Source of the DNA: Pseudidiomarina aquimaris
GTDB taxonomy: Bacteria; Pseudomonadota; Gammaproteobacteria; Enterobacterales; Alteromonadaceae
NCBI RefSeq assembly: GCF_003987395.1
Contig: NZ_PIPT01000005.1
Location: 1-64,000, forward strand
Length of the DNA stretch: 64,000 nucleotides
Direction: 5' to 3'
Part shown: piece after piece, positions 18,557 through 27,795 of the stretch
Numbering within the stretch: the stretch's first letter is position 1
How the letters are laid out: every line of letters begins with the position of its first letter
Notes under the pieces: generated by a model
Database searches by the model: none
Told to the model about the DNA's origin: nothing
Seen by the model: only the letters and a program-made list of their open reading frames with translations
Program-made: the position numbers and the translations under genes

Positions 18557-20484
18557 TACTTTTCTCCGATATTTTCGTCGAGGAAGGCAATCATCTCACG
18601 CATTAAGTCCAGACGGTTTTCTGGCGCTGCGAAGCCGTGGCCTTCAGTGTTTTTCCACATCCACTTAAGTGGTTTGTTGTGGCGTTCAAATTCTTTGCGA
18701 ATATTCAGCGCATTGTCGTAATGTGCTTGCTCGTCGCGTCCACCATGTACGATGAAAACCGACGCTTTGATCTTATCGACATGATAATGCGGCGAGATTT
18801 CTTTGAGCTTGGCAGGGTCATCACCTAAAGCTTCGTCAAGGTAATCAAGGCCCCAGTCAAGGCGTTCAGCGACGTTACCAGTGTCCTTCATGAGCAACAG
18901 ATCGTAGACACCGACATAGCCAATAGCGCATTTATAGAGGTCAGGCTCTTTCACTACGCCCATAAGTGAAGCGTAACCACCGTAACTACCGCCGAAAATG
19001 CATAGACGATCTGGGTCGGCGATGCCTTCTTCTACCGCCCATAAGGTACCGTCGGTTAAGTCATCTTGCATTTCTTGGCCCCATTTACCGAAGCCCATCT
19101 GCTCGAATTCTTTCCCATAACCACCCGAACCGCGATAGTTGATTTGTAACAAAGCATATCCACGGCTGGCAATGGCTTGTGCGTAAGGGTCGTAGCCCCA
19201 CCAGTCGCGCGGGCCGTGAGGACCACCATGAACGTAAACTACCAGTGGTAAATCTTTGGCTTCTTTACCATTCGGGACCGTCAAATAGCCATGTATTTTC
19301 AGGCCGTCGCGGGCGGTAAACGAAATCGGCTCAACCGATGCCATGCGCTCGGGATCAAGGTTCTCATATTGTTTGGTAAGGTACTTCACTTCGAAGTTAT
19401 CGCGATTAAAAGCGAAGAACATGCCGGGATTGCGATCGGAGCGCACTTCTAAGATGACTTTGTTGGCGTCCTCGGTCTGGTTGACCGTCGCCACATAACT
19501 ACCGGGAAACGCACCACTGAGCGCTGCATACTCTTGCGCTGCGGCAGAATCAGGTTCAAGGTAGACCCGTTGGCGTACGCCGTCGTCAAACGTAACTGCC
19601 ACTAGACGTGCTTCTTCCCAGTTTGGTAGTTTTTCAAAAACGGGTGAGACATCAACGGTTTCGTTCTCGTAGACCAAGGTTTTTTCTTTCGTAGCCATGT
19701 TGTATAGCCACAGCGAGCGCGTTGCGGTTTCTTGGTCAGAAAGCAAGTACACCTTGTCACCGTCAGGGTGCATCGAGATAGGCACCATGCTGCCGGCATA
19801 ATTCTTTCCTTTGAAGGGCGGGAAGCGGTCGAAGATGGCCCAGTCTTTGCCTTCCTCACGACGCCAAACGCGCGTTTCGCCAGTATCTTCATCACTTTCG
19901 AGAGCGAAAACGGGCTCGTTTTCGGTGTTATACAACATACGGGCATACTTGAATGGGTTGTCGGCAATTTTTAACATTTTGCCCGTGTAAACATTCAGCT
20001 TGTATAAATTTGTAAATTGGCGCTTCTCGTGGTTCGAATTGATAAGAATATGTTGCTCGTCTTCAGGCAACATGTCGTGAATTGAGACATTGGCATATTC
20101 ATTGAAAACAACCTTAACCTTTCCACCAATGTCTGCTGCCCAAATGCGAGGGTCGATGAAACGTTGTGCGTACTGGCCGGTTTTAATGGCAGTGCGCATT
20201 AAAATCCTGTCATTGTTCGCCCACCAATACTGCGCCACCTGATCTTTGTCGCCAAAGTAATACTGATAGACCGGCTCAAAGGTATCGGCTTTAAGAATGG
20301 CGAGCCGAACTTGGTCCTCAATAGGGTAGGTAGCAGCAATATGTTTGCCGTCAGGTGAAATTTTCATGGAGCTGAAGCTAGGATTCTGTGCGAACACTTC
20401 TAGCGGCACATTTTCCTGCGCGTTGGCAACCAGCGACGCGGCGGCTAGCAGCAGCGAAGCGAGGTAGATTTTCATTTTCGACAT
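18556..20484 (-). CDS. Secreted S9 family peptidase (alpha/beta hydrolase with propeller)
   Basis: 642 residues with a signal peptide (about 1-22, ending ANA), an N-terminal propeller and a C-terminal prolyl oligopeptidase domain. The nucleophile motif is GGSYGGYAS, the acid lies in HGGRDEQ and the His in TEGHGF. The oxyanion region HGGPHGPRDWWGYDPYAQ is typical. It is divergent from the TonB receptor at 20677 across 192 bp and coupled to the Sel1 gene. Together they suggest peptide capture and cleavage. The S9 enzyme at 27796-29751 is a close paralogue, sharing HGGPHGPRD and QINFRGSGGYG/QINYRGSGGYG. Confidence 0.93.
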   Translation of the reverse strand: MSKMKIYLASLLLAAASLVANAQENVPLEVFAQNPSFSSMKISPDGKHIAATYPIEDQVRLAILKADTFEPVYQYYFGDKDQVAQYWWANNDRILMRTAIKTGQYAQRFIDPRIWAADIGGKVKVVFNEYANVSIHDMLPEDEQHILINSNHEKRQFTNLYKLNVYTGKMLKIADNPFKYARMLYNTENEPVFALESDEDTGETRVWRREEGKDWAIFDRFPPFKGKNYAGSMVPISMHPDGDKVYLLSDQETATRSLWLYNMATKEKTLVYENETVDVSPVFEKLPNWEEARLVAVTFDDGVRQRVYLEPDSAAAQEYAALSGAFPGSYVATVNQTEDANKVILEVRSDRNPGMFFAFNRDNFEVKYLTKQYENLDPERMASVEPISFTARDGLKIHGYLTVPNGKEAKDLPLVVYVHGGPHGPRDWWGYDPYAQAIASRGYALLQINYRGSGGYGKEFEQMGFGKWGQEMQDDLTDGTLWAVEEGIADPDRLCIFGGSYGGYASLMGVVKEPDLYKCAIGYVGVYDLLLMKDTGNVAERLDWGLDYLDEALGDDPAKLKEISPHYHVDKIKASVFIVHGGRDEQAHYDNALNIRKEFERHNKPLKWMWKNTEGHGFAAPENRLDLMREMIAFLDENIGEK

Positions 20485-20676
20485 GAGGCTCTTCCGTTCT
20501 GATAAAACTTTACAAAGCTGTAAATTTTATTGTTGTTGTAATGTTGGGACGAATTTATCAGAAATGTAGGTGAAATACGAAATTTTAGTGTTGTATAAGT
20601 TTTTCAAAATATGTAACGTTGACAGAACGTAAGTAATTTTTGCGTAACTATAATAATAAATTCTGAGGACATCCCC

Positions 20677-23490
20677 ATGAAGAAAAACAAACTCGCGAAT
20701 GCGGTTCTGTTTGCTCTTATGTCTTCGAGCTTAACGTTGAGCGCATCTGCAGTAGCGCAACAACAGCAAGACGAAGACGAGCAAGAAGAGCAAGAAGAAG
20801 AGCAGGTCGAGCGCCTGAAAGTTACCGGTTCACGCCTGAGCCAAACCGATATGGAGAACGCATCTCCAGTCGTTATTATCAGCGATGAAGACATCAAAAA
20901 CCGTGGTTTCACTACTGCCTTTGATGCACTGAAAAACCTCGCGCAAAACACCGGTCAAATCCAAGGTGATGAATTTGGTTCGCAGGGTGGCTTCACCCCG
21001 AACGCGCAAACCATCAGCTTACGTGGTTTAGCACCAGGTCAAGCACTGATCCTATTAAATGGACGTCGTTTGGCTGAAAACCCAACGCCTTACAACGGAC
21101 AAAGTAACTTTGTCAGCTTGTCATCTATCCCAACTGCAGCGATCGAGCGTATCGAGGTACTGACCAACGGTGCTTCTGCAATCTACGGTTCTGACGCAGT
21201 TGCCGGTGTAGTGAACATCATCCTTAAAGACGATGTTGATAGCACAACTGTGTCGGTCATGGGCGGTACGACCAAAGATGGCGGCGGCGACGAAGTGCGT
21301 TTGCAAGTTGCTTCGGGTATCACCACCAGCGACATGTCATGGACTTATGGTCTTGAATACCACGACATTGACCCGATTTTCGCAAGCGACCGTGATTGGT
21401 TAGATTCAAACTTTGACTCGCCAACAGGTGGTTCTTACAGCTACGGTATCGTCGTACAAGACGCTTACTCAGGCTTAAATGTTGACCCAGGTGATGGCTG
21501 TGAGCGTTCAGGCTCAGGTTACGAGCGCCGGATGCGCACCAGCACCGCGAGCGGCCGTGAACTTGGTTATTATTGTGCGACAGATACGGCGGGGGACTAC
21601 TCGATCCAAAACGGACGTGAGAAACTTTCTGGTTTCGTATCTGGCTCAATGGATATCTCAAACAATACCGAGTTCTTCCTTGATGCATTGGTTACTACTC
21701 AAGAAGCTCAAAACCGTGGCTTCCGCCACTTTATTTTCGAGCCAGTAATCGAGCCAACGCCTGATGGTTCAGGTAACTTGGGCTGGGGTAATTACCTGCT
21801 CAAACAACGGATGTTCTCGTTTGAGGAGTTGGGTCCTAAATCAAGCTCTTTTGATGAAAAGAACATCAACGTAACTGCCGGTATGCGCGGCATGTTGTCA
21901 AACTTCTACGAGTGGGAAGTTTCTTACAGCCACAGCGTTGCTGATTTCGAAAGTCGTCGCGCATGGTTAAAGAATGAAGTCGTAATGGACTACTTCTTCG
22001 GTAGTGATGAAGCGTTTTACCCTGGTTTCCTAGATGGCAACGGTCAATATGACTTCTACGCGCCGATCACGGACGAAATGCGTAACGAATTGTTGGGTGA
22101 ACAGGTCATCAATGGTGATTCTTATTCGCGCACCTTATTCGGAAGCATCTCTGGTGATTTATTCGAAATGCCGGCAGGCATGGCACAGTTCGCTGCTGTC
22201 GTCGAATACAATAAGCAAGGCTACGATCTCATGCAGGACGAGCGTACGCTGAGTGATACCGAAGTCAGCTGGTGGGGCCTCACCGGTACAGAAGGTGGTG
22301 GTGATCGTGACCGTTGGGCGCTCGGTATGGAATTTGGTATTCCATTGCTTGAAACCTTAGATCTGTCACTGGCGGCGCGCTACGATAAATATGATGATGA
22401 CACTACTGATGTGGGTGGTCGTTTATCACCGATGGTCGGTTTGGAGTATCGTCCAATTGACTCGTTGCTGCTTCGTGCGACCTACGGTAAGAGTTTCCGT
22501 GCACCAGATATGCACTACGTATTTGCTGGCGATAGCGGATTCTACACTACCGTGTATGACTGGACAGCTTGTCGTGAAGGCTTCGTAGCTGATGGCGGCA
22601 ACCCTGACGACTTCATCCCGAGTGGTGCGAACTGTCAACAGTATACGGCTAATATTGAAGGTACGCGTGCAGGTTCGACGACTCTTGAAGAAGAGAAAGG
22701 CACCAACATCGGTGTCGGTATCGTCTATGACCTTACTGACAACCTCAGCTTCACTTTGGATTGGTACGAAATTGAACTCGAAGATATCGTAACAGACGAG
22801 AGTGTGTCAGGTCTGATTGGTGACGAGTACGATTGTAACTATGGCCTTGATGGTCGTGACCCAGATAGCGCATTCTGCCAGAACGTCTACAGCAAAATCG
22901 AACGTGCTGGTGGCGATGATGTCAACGCGGGTGACTTAACGGGTGTGAACGTTTCGCCAACGAACGCGTCGCGTCAGTTGATCTCGGGTTATGACGCAAC
23001 TGTACGTTACAATTACCCAACTGAGTTTGGTGATTTCACGTTCCGTGCTGAATACACCAACACGCAAAGCTACAAGTATCAGGCGACTCCAGAAGACGAG
23101 TACACTGATTACCGTAACCTAGCGTCATTCTATGACCCGCGTACCAGCTTAACGGGTGTGGTTGGTTATCAGTACCAAGACTTCGCGGTTTATCTGACCG
23201 GTCGTCGCGTCGGTAGTACACCTTGGGATACTCAGCCAGCTGAGCACTCAAATCCAGACAGCGACCAGTTTGGTGATGTATCGCGTACCTCTCCGTACGT
23301 CTACTTCAACCTTACTGCTCAGTATCGGTTGACTGACAACTCGTCAATTACCTTCACAGGTAACAACATTACTGATCGTCGCCCACCAGAAGATGATACG
23401 TGGACTAGCTGGCCGTACTACAACATCTTCGCCTACGGCGGTGCGTCACGTGGAGCGAGCTACTACCTTGAGTATGTTCATCGCTTCTAA
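20677..23490 (+). CDS. TonB-dependent outer-membrane receptor
   Basis: 937 residues with a signal peptide (about 1-28), an acidic Gln/Glu-rich stretch (about 29-45), then VTGSRL, the N-terminal plug domain (NAQTISLRGLAPGQALILLNGRRL and ASAIYGSDAVAGVVNIILK) and a 22-strand barrel ending in Phe (EYVHRF). It has several Cys pairs in outer loops. There is no N-terminal signalling domain. The divergent S9 peptidase suggests a peptide or amino-acid-derived substrate; this is inference. A Shine-Dalgarno GAGGA precedes the ATG. Confidence 0.93.
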   Translation: MKKNKLANAVLFALMSSSLTLSASAVAQQQQDEDEQEEQEEEQVERLKVTGSRLSQTDMENASPVVIISDEDIKNRGFTTAFDALKNLAQNTGQIQGDEFGSQGGFTPNAQTISLRGLAPGQALILLNGRRLAENPTPYNGQSNFVSLSSIPTAAIERIEVLTNGASAIYGSDAVAGVVNIILKDDVDSTTVSVMGGTTKDGGGDEVRLQVASGITTSDMSWTYGLEYHDIDPIFASDRDWLDSNFDSPTGGSYSYGIVVQDAYSGLNVDPGDGCERSGSGYERRMRTSTASGRELGYYCATDTAGDYSIQNGREKLSGFVSGSMDISNNTEFFLDALVTTQEAQNRGFRHFIFEPVIEPTPDGSGNLGWGNYLLKQRMFSFEELGPKSSSFDEKNINVTAGMRGMLSNFYEWEVSYSHSVADFESRRAWLKNEVVMDYFFGSDEAFYPGFLDGNGQYDFYAPITDEMRNELLGEQVINGDSYSRTLFGSISGDLFEMPAGMAQFAAVVEYNKQGYDLMQDERTLSDTEVSWWGLTGTEGGGDRDRWALGMEFGIPLLETLDLSLAARYDKYDDDTTDVGGRLSPMVGLEYRPIDSLLLRATYGKSFRAPDMHYVFAGDSGFYTTVYDWTACREGFVADGGNPDDFIPSGANCQQYTANIEGTRAGSTTLEEEKGTNIGVGIVYDLTDNLSFTLDWYEIELEDIVTDESVSGLIGDEYDCNYGLDGRDPDSAFCQNVYSKIERAGGDDVNAGDLTGVNVSPTNASRQLISGYDATVRYNYPTEFGDFTFRAEYTNTQSYKYQATPEDEYTDYRNLASFYDPRTSLTGVVGYQYQDFAVYLTGRRVGSTPWDTQPAEHSNPDSDQFGDVSRTSPYVYFNLTAQYRLTDNSSITFTGNNITDRRPPEDDTWTSWPYYNIFAYGGASRGASYYLEYVHRF

Positions 23491-23531
23491 GTTGTTGATG
23501 TAAAGAGGTTTATGCAAATCGCATAAAATCC

Positions 23532-23562
23532 AAAAGCCGACTCGTAAAGGGTCGGCTTTTTT
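23532..23562 (+). terminator. Rho-independent terminator after TonB receptor 1
   Basis: A stem GCCGAC/GTCGGC, with A's upstream pairing to a T6 tract downstream, lies 42 bp after the stop. Confidence 0.85.
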
Positions 23563-23657
23563 GGTTGGTTGGGTCGGAAAGGCAGCTTGGGATGGGACGA
23601 AGGACAAAGATTTAACTGTTATTGATGAAAAAATCGCTATGAACGCTCATTTTTTGG

Positions 23658-23688
23658 CTGATTCTGTGTTGCCGAATCAGTTTTTTTT
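23658..23688 (+). terminator. Orphan terminator-like hairpin upstream of TonB receptor 2
   Basis: A 7-bp perfect stem CTGATTC/GAATCAG with a 9-nt loop is followed by T8. It lies about 96 bp after the previous terminator and about 137 bp before the next gene, with no convincing gene between them. It could end a short leader RNA or a small RNA starting near 23570-23640, or attenuate TonB receptor 2. The rest of the 334-bp gap (23491-23824) shows no gene; a 76-codon frame there has no recognisable features. Confidence 0.6.
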
Positions 23689-23793
23689 GATTAGTATCGG
23701 GCAAGGACAAGTCAGAAAGCGTAAAGTTCACCACGATTTTTGGCGTGTTCACAACTTGCATTTAGTCAAACTAATTGCCTGTTCAAACTAGTT

Positions 23794-23824
23794 ATCACTA
23801 TTAAAAGTGATCCAGGGAGAAGAT
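23794..23824 (+). promoter_or_regulatory. Leader hairpin and ribosome-binding site of TonB receptor 2
   Basis: A stem ATCACT/AGTGAT (23794-23799 with 23806-23811) runs into CCAGGGAGAAG, the Shine-Dalgarno of the gene starting at 23825. Positions 23807-23820 are identical to plus-strand 14711-14724, so minus-strand RNA from there could pair over 14 nt, open the hairpin and cover the ribosome-binding site. The second small RNA candidate matches ATCCAGGGA here. Confidence 0.5.
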
Positions 23825-26497
23825 ATGTATACTAATAACAAATTAGCTAAGTCGATCCGCTTAGCTCTTATGTTTGGTGGTGCCTCACTTGCGATGTCAG
23901 GTGCAGCAATGGCACAAGACCAAAACCAAGATCAAGAGCAAGCTGAAGAAGAAGCGCAAGAGCGCATTCAAGTAACAGGTTCACGTATCAAGCGTACCGA
24001 CATGGAAGGTGCTGTTCCTGTAACAGTAATCGACCGTGAAGCGATTGACCTATCTGGTGATATGTCAGTTTCTGACCTTATCCGTAACACAACTTTCAAC
24101 TCTGCTGGTTCGTTCCGTCCGCAGTCTGGTAGTTCAGCTCAGGGTATCGCAACCGTAGGTATGCGTGGTCTTGGCGCATCACGTACCTTGGTACTTGTCG
24201 ATGGCCGTCGTTTGACCATGTCACCTTCAACTGGTTCAAGCCAGGATTTGAACGCCATTCCAATCGGTGCTGTAGAGCGTATCGAAGTATTGTCTGATGG
24301 TGCATCAGCAATCTACGGTTCTGACGCAATCGGTGGTGTAATCAACGTTATCACTCGTAAAGACTACAACGGTGCACAAATCACTTTGGGCGCTGGTGAA
24401 GTTAGCGTACCTAGCGAAGGCGGTGACCGCGAGCAAGGTAGCGTATTGTTTGGTTCTTCTGATGCAAACACTTCAGTATTGGGTGGTGTTTCTTGGAACA
24501 CGCGTGAAATCGTATATGCACGTGCGTACCCTTGGACAGATCCAGGTTCATCAGTTTATGGTAACAACTTCCAATCATGGGCTACTGGCGTAATCCAGCA
24601 AATCCCAGGTGGTTGTTCTGAGCCAAACTTCTTTAACCTTGAAGTGAACGGTGCAACTCGCTGTCAGTTTGACTTTACCTCTACTAACGCGAACGAAGCA
24701 TCTTCTGCTAACGAATCGTTGTTCGTAAAAGTACAGCATCAAATCAACGCTGACTGGACTTTCTTCAGTAATGCTAGCATCGCTGAAACTGAGTCATTCG
24801 GTCGTTACGCTCCAGCCCCTGATTCAAACGGCTTCTACGGCGGTTTGTTACAGAATGCTGACAGCTACAACAACCCAACGAACCCAGATGCGTGGATCTA
24901 CGATCCAAACAACCCTAACGCAGTAGCGTATGACCCAGCCCTCGTTGGTCCTCAGTCAAACGTATACTTCTATCACCGTTTCGCAGCAATGGGTAACCGT
25001 GATACTACTGTAACTAACCGTAACAAAGACTTCTTAGTCGGTTTCACTGGTATGGTTGCAGATCAAGAAGTTGAATTCGGTTATCGTCGTGTTCGTAACA
25101 ACAGTGCTGAAATCGGCGACGGTTACTTGGCAGCAAACACTGCTTGGACCTTCGTAAACGAGTTCAACCCAGGCTACTGTTCAGACGGTTCTTTCGACCC
25201 ATCTGCATGTTACTACGGTTATGACTTGCAATTCCCAAGCCAAAACCCTGCTGACGTATTGGCTGGTGGTGTTGTAACAACTTCACGTATCTCTGACTTC
25301 GACATCGACGAGTACTTCGCAAACACTGCGTTTGACGTGATGGAAACTGAAGCTGGTTTCATCCAAGCATTCGTTGGTTTCGAGCACCGTAAAGAGCGTT
25401 ATCAAGATAAATACGATTCACAATCAGAAGCTGGCCTAGTCGGTGGTTCTGCAGGTAACTCTGCAGGTGGTGGTCGTACTGTAAACGCTGCGTTCTTCGA
25501 GTTGTTGGTTCCAGTAACTTATGACTTCGAATTGAACTTCGCAGGTCGTTATGACCGTTACTCTGACTTCGGTAGCAACTTCTCTCCGAAAGCAAGCTTC
25601 CGTTGGAACGTAACTGAAGACATCGTATGGCGTGCATCATGGGGCCAAGGTTTCCGTGCTCCTAGCTTGGACATCTTGACTCAAGCAACCTCGTTCTCTG
25701 CTGACTCAGTTATCGACCCAGATACTTGTGAAATCTTGACTGGTGATCCAGAAGAATCATGTCAGATCAACGCGTACTATCGTGCTAACCCAGACCTAGG
25801 TGCTGAGGAATCAACTCAGTTCACTACTGGTATCGCGATGAACGTAACTGAAGGTCTGAGCTTCACTTTGGACTACTATGATATCGAGATTGAGAACCTG
25901 ATCACTCAGTTCACTTCTCAAAGTATCCTTAACCTGATCGACTCTGGTGAAACATTGCCGCCGGGTATCGAAGTAATTCGTGACCCTAACACCAATGCAA
26001 TCACTCGTATTAACGCAGGTTACGGTAACCGTGGTATCATCCAGACTCAAGGTTTGGACTTGAACGCACGTATGAACTGGGACTTCGGTTCTGCTGGTGC
26101 ATTGACCAACCAGTTGTACATCAGCCACTTGCTGAACTACGAGTCTGATTCAGGCCGTAACCAAGTACGTGACTACGGTTTGCCACGTCACCGTGCAAAC
26201 TTCAACAACACGTATAACTTGGAAGACTGGACCTTTGCATACAACTTGAACTTCATCGGTTCACAGTACTTTGATTTCGATGAAGACATGAACCGCATCG
26301 GTCACATCGGTTCTTACACCACTCACGACGTACAAGTATCTTACGATACTCCGTGGGACAACAAGTTCACGTTCGGTGTACAAAACGTATTCGAGAAGCT
26401 GCCTAGCTTGCAGTCTCAAGATACTCGTGAGTACAACTACAACTTGTATGATGGTTGGGGCCGCGTCTACTACGTACGTTTCCAACAAAACTTCTAA
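23825..26497 (+). CDS. TonB-dependent outer-membrane receptor, probably highly expressed
   Basis: 890 residues with a signal peptide (about 1-31, ending AMA), a Gln/Glu-rich linker, VTGSRIKRTDMEG, the plug domain (IATVGMRGLGASRTLVLVDGRRL; ASAIYGSDAIGGVINVITRK) and a barrel ending VRFQQNF. The ATG at 23825 has AGGGAGAAG just upstream; a GTG at 23807 is in frame but lies inside the leader hairpin. Codons are strongly biased to CGT, GGT, AAC, GAC, TTC and GTA/GTT, more so than neighbours, which suggests very high expression. Substrate unknown; peptide-rich surroundings make oligopeptides plausible. Confidence 0.94.
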   Translation: MYTNNKLAKSIRLALMFGGASLAMSGAAMAQDQNQDQEQAEEEAQERIQVTGSRIKRTDMEGAVPVTVIDREAIDLSGDMSVSDLIRNTTFNSAGSFRPQSGSSAQGIATVGMRGLGASRTLVLVDGRRLTMSPSTGSSQDLNAIPIGAVERIEVLSDGASAIYGSDAIGGVINVITRKDYNGAQITLGAGEVSVPSEGGDREQGSVLFGSSDANTSVLGGVSWNTREIVYARAYPWTDPGSSVYGNNFQSWATGVIQQIPGGCSEPNFFNLEVNGATRCQFDFTSTNANEASSANESLFVKVQHQINADWTFFSNASIAETESFGRYAPAPDSNGFYGGLLQNADSYNNPTNPDAWIYDPNNPNAVAYDPALVGPQSNVYFYHRFAAMGNRDTTVTNRNKDFLVGFTGMVADQEVEFGYRRVRNNSAEIGDGYLAANTAWTFVNEFNPGYCSDGSFDPSACYYGYDLQFPSQNPADVLAGGVVTTSRISDFDIDEYFANTAFDVMETEAGFIQAFVGFEHRKERYQDKYDSQSEAGLVGGSAGNSAGGGRTVNAAFFELLVPVTYDFELNFAGRYDRYSDFGSNFSPKASFRWNVTEDIVWRASWGQGFRAPSLDILTQATSFSADSVIDPDTCEILTGDPEESCQINAYYRANPDLGAEESTQFTTGIAMNVTEGLSFTLDYYDIEIENLITQFTSQSILNLIDSGETLPPGIEVIRDPNTNAITRINAGYGNRGIIQTQGLDLNARMNWDFGSAGALTNQLYISHLLNYESDSGRNQVRDYGLPRHRANFNNTYNLEDWTFAYNLNFIGSQYFDFDEDMNRIGHIGSYTTHDVQVSYDTPWDNKFTFGVQNVFEKLPSLQSQDTREYNYNLYDGWGRVYYVRFQQNF

Positions 26498-26512
26498 TCT
26501 AGAAGTTACTAT

Positions 26513-26542
26513 AAAAAACGGGACCTTCGGGTCCCGTTTTTT
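26513..26542 (+). terminator. Strong Rho-independent terminator after TonB receptor 2
   Basis: A 7-bp GC-rich stem CGGGACC/GGTCCCG with a TTCG tetraloop, flanked by A6 and T6. Confidence 0.92.
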
Positions 26543-26625
26543 GTTGCTCGCTATTCGCTGTTTGTTGTTTGTTTAAACAAAAAGCGAACGCAGTGAGCGT
26601 GCAAACAGCGAACATCAAACATCGC
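26541..26625. repeat. Heptamer-based palindromic element B (family 1)
   Basis: The arms TGTTGCTCGCTATTCGCTG and the inverse of CAGCGAACATCAAACATCGC flank the module GTTTAAACAAAAAGCGAACG with CAGTGAGCG. The internal module is inverted relative to elements A and G. This copy lies between two convergent genes rather than before a start codon. Confidence 0.82.
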
Positions 26626-26633
26626 TTTCAGAT

Positions 26634-26662
26634 ATAAAAAAAGGCCGCGATATGCGACCTTT
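26634..26662 (-). terminator. Terminator of the methyltransferase gene
   Basis: A minus-strand stem AAAGG-CGC/GCG-CCTTT with one mismatch and a 5-nt loop is followed by a T-rich run. It lies 24 bp beyond the methyltransferase stop. Confidence 0.7.
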
Positions 26663-26685
26663 ATAATGAATCCTATAACAGCAGC

Positions 26686-27660
26686 TTACTTGGTGAGCTT
26701 TAGGGTCCAGCCGAAAGGGGAGCCGTCGATTTCGAGGATGTCCAGCTCGGCGCTTGCACCTTGCTTTTCTGCTGCTTTCACTAGCGCTGTCGCTTGCTTC
26801 TTGTTGAGCGCAGCTTCGAGCTGGTCTTGCAGGCGTAAGCGGTGATCATTAAGCACATGGTATTCATACGCCAGCTGACGTTTGCAGTCATCAAGGTTTT
26901 TAGCGTTCATCACCTCAAAGATACGAGCAATACGGCGAACCACGTCGTTGACGTAATTCAGCTCTTGTGGCTTCGAGAACTTCTCTTGTAGAGCTTTCAT
27001 CATCCATTGAATGCTGCGGGTCAGCACTTGATTGTGCGGATAGTTGGCCCAGCCGTCAGCGCCAATTTGTGGAATCGCCTGACTGGCGAGGTCTAATAGC
27101 ATGTCGCTTTGTTGGAAAAGCGGCGTGTTCTCAAGGATCTCAGTGAGTACGGTCACGCCAACTTTAGAGTCCTTAACTAACGCACTATCCGTATGGTGCA
27201 TCACAGCAACAAATTTACCTTGTGGTTTAAGTTGCTTGATGACAGCTTCTAATGCTTGTTTTTGTGGGGCATATTCAAAGGCGAACTGGGCAATCATGAC
27301 GTCGATAGCGTCGGCGTCAAATGGCATTTTTTCAATCGGTGTTTCGCTGTGAAACTCGATTTTCTTGAGTTTTCGCGCAATTGCCGGAGATTTCTCAAAC
27401 TGTTCAACAGGATTGATCTTTGCGGCATCGATGCCGTGCACAGCAAACTCTTTCTGATTGGTAATGCCAAAGTTCTGCGCTAATAGTGCGAGAGCCCCGT
27501 TACCAGTACCTAAGTCAATAACGGTTGCGCCGCGCGGCACATCCTTTAATTGTTGTTCCCAGAACTTTTGTAAATCACCGGTGTAGCCACTGTTAGCGTC
27601 ACCCTCAGCAAAACTATTGAGCACCCCTGAGGTATGCCAATATTTTGACCAATGTTCCAT
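26686..27660 (-). CDS. SAM-dependent class I methyltransferase
   Basis: 324 residues with a Rossmann methyltransferase core. Motif I is VIDLGTGNGALALLA near 48-62, an acidic HGID follows near 76, and DVMIAQFAFEYAP near 120-132 is the motif IV region. The C-terminal 140 residues are helical and not recognised. The ATG at 27660 has AGGAG upstream; an in-frame earlier start would run into the tRNA gene. Substrate unknown. The region between it and tRNA-Arg is only 32 bp. Confidence 0.8.
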   Translation of the reverse strand: MEHWSKYWHTSGVLNSFAEGDANSGYTGDLQKFWEQQLKDVPRGATVIDLGTGNGALALLAQNFGITNQKEFAVHGIDAAKINPVEQFEKSPAIARKLKKIEFHSETPIEKMPFDADAIDVMIAQFAFEYAPQKQALEAVIKQLKPQGKFVAVMHHTDSALVKDSKVGVTVLTEILENTPLFQQSDMLLDLASQAIPQIGADGWANYPHNQVLTRSIQWMMKALQEKFSKPQELNYVNDVVRRIARIFEVMNAKNLDDCKRQLAYEYHVLNDHRLRLQDQLEAALNKKQATALVKAAEKQGASAELDILEIDGSPFGWTLKLTK

Positions 27661-27692
27661 GTTTACTCCTCTGTGTCGTAACGACAATCTCA

Positions 27693-27769
27693 TGGCGTCC
27701 CCGGCAGGAGTCGAACCTGCGACCTGCCCCTTAGGAGGGGGCTGCTCTATCCAGCTGAGCTACGGGGAC
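27693..27769 (-). tRNA. tRNA-Arg (anticodon CCU)
   Basis: A complete cloverleaf of 77 nt with encoded CCA. The acceptor stem GTCCCCG pairs with CGGGGAC, discriminator G. The D arm contains AGCTCAGCTGGATAGAGC, the anticodon loop is CTCCTAA (anticodon CCU) on a stem CCCC/GGGG, and the T loop is TTCGACT. It reads AGG codons. Confidence 0.97.
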
Positions 27770-27795
27770 CAGTTGAATTCGCTAGGCGCTGAAAA

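Noticed and set aside
23561-23791. 76-residue plus-strand frame between the two TonB receptors
   Set aside because: It runs through the orphan terminator and its T8 tract, with no Shine-Dalgarno and no family likeness.
26541-26625. Insertion sequence remnant
   Set aside because: There is no transposase fragment; it belongs to the family 1 palindromic elements.
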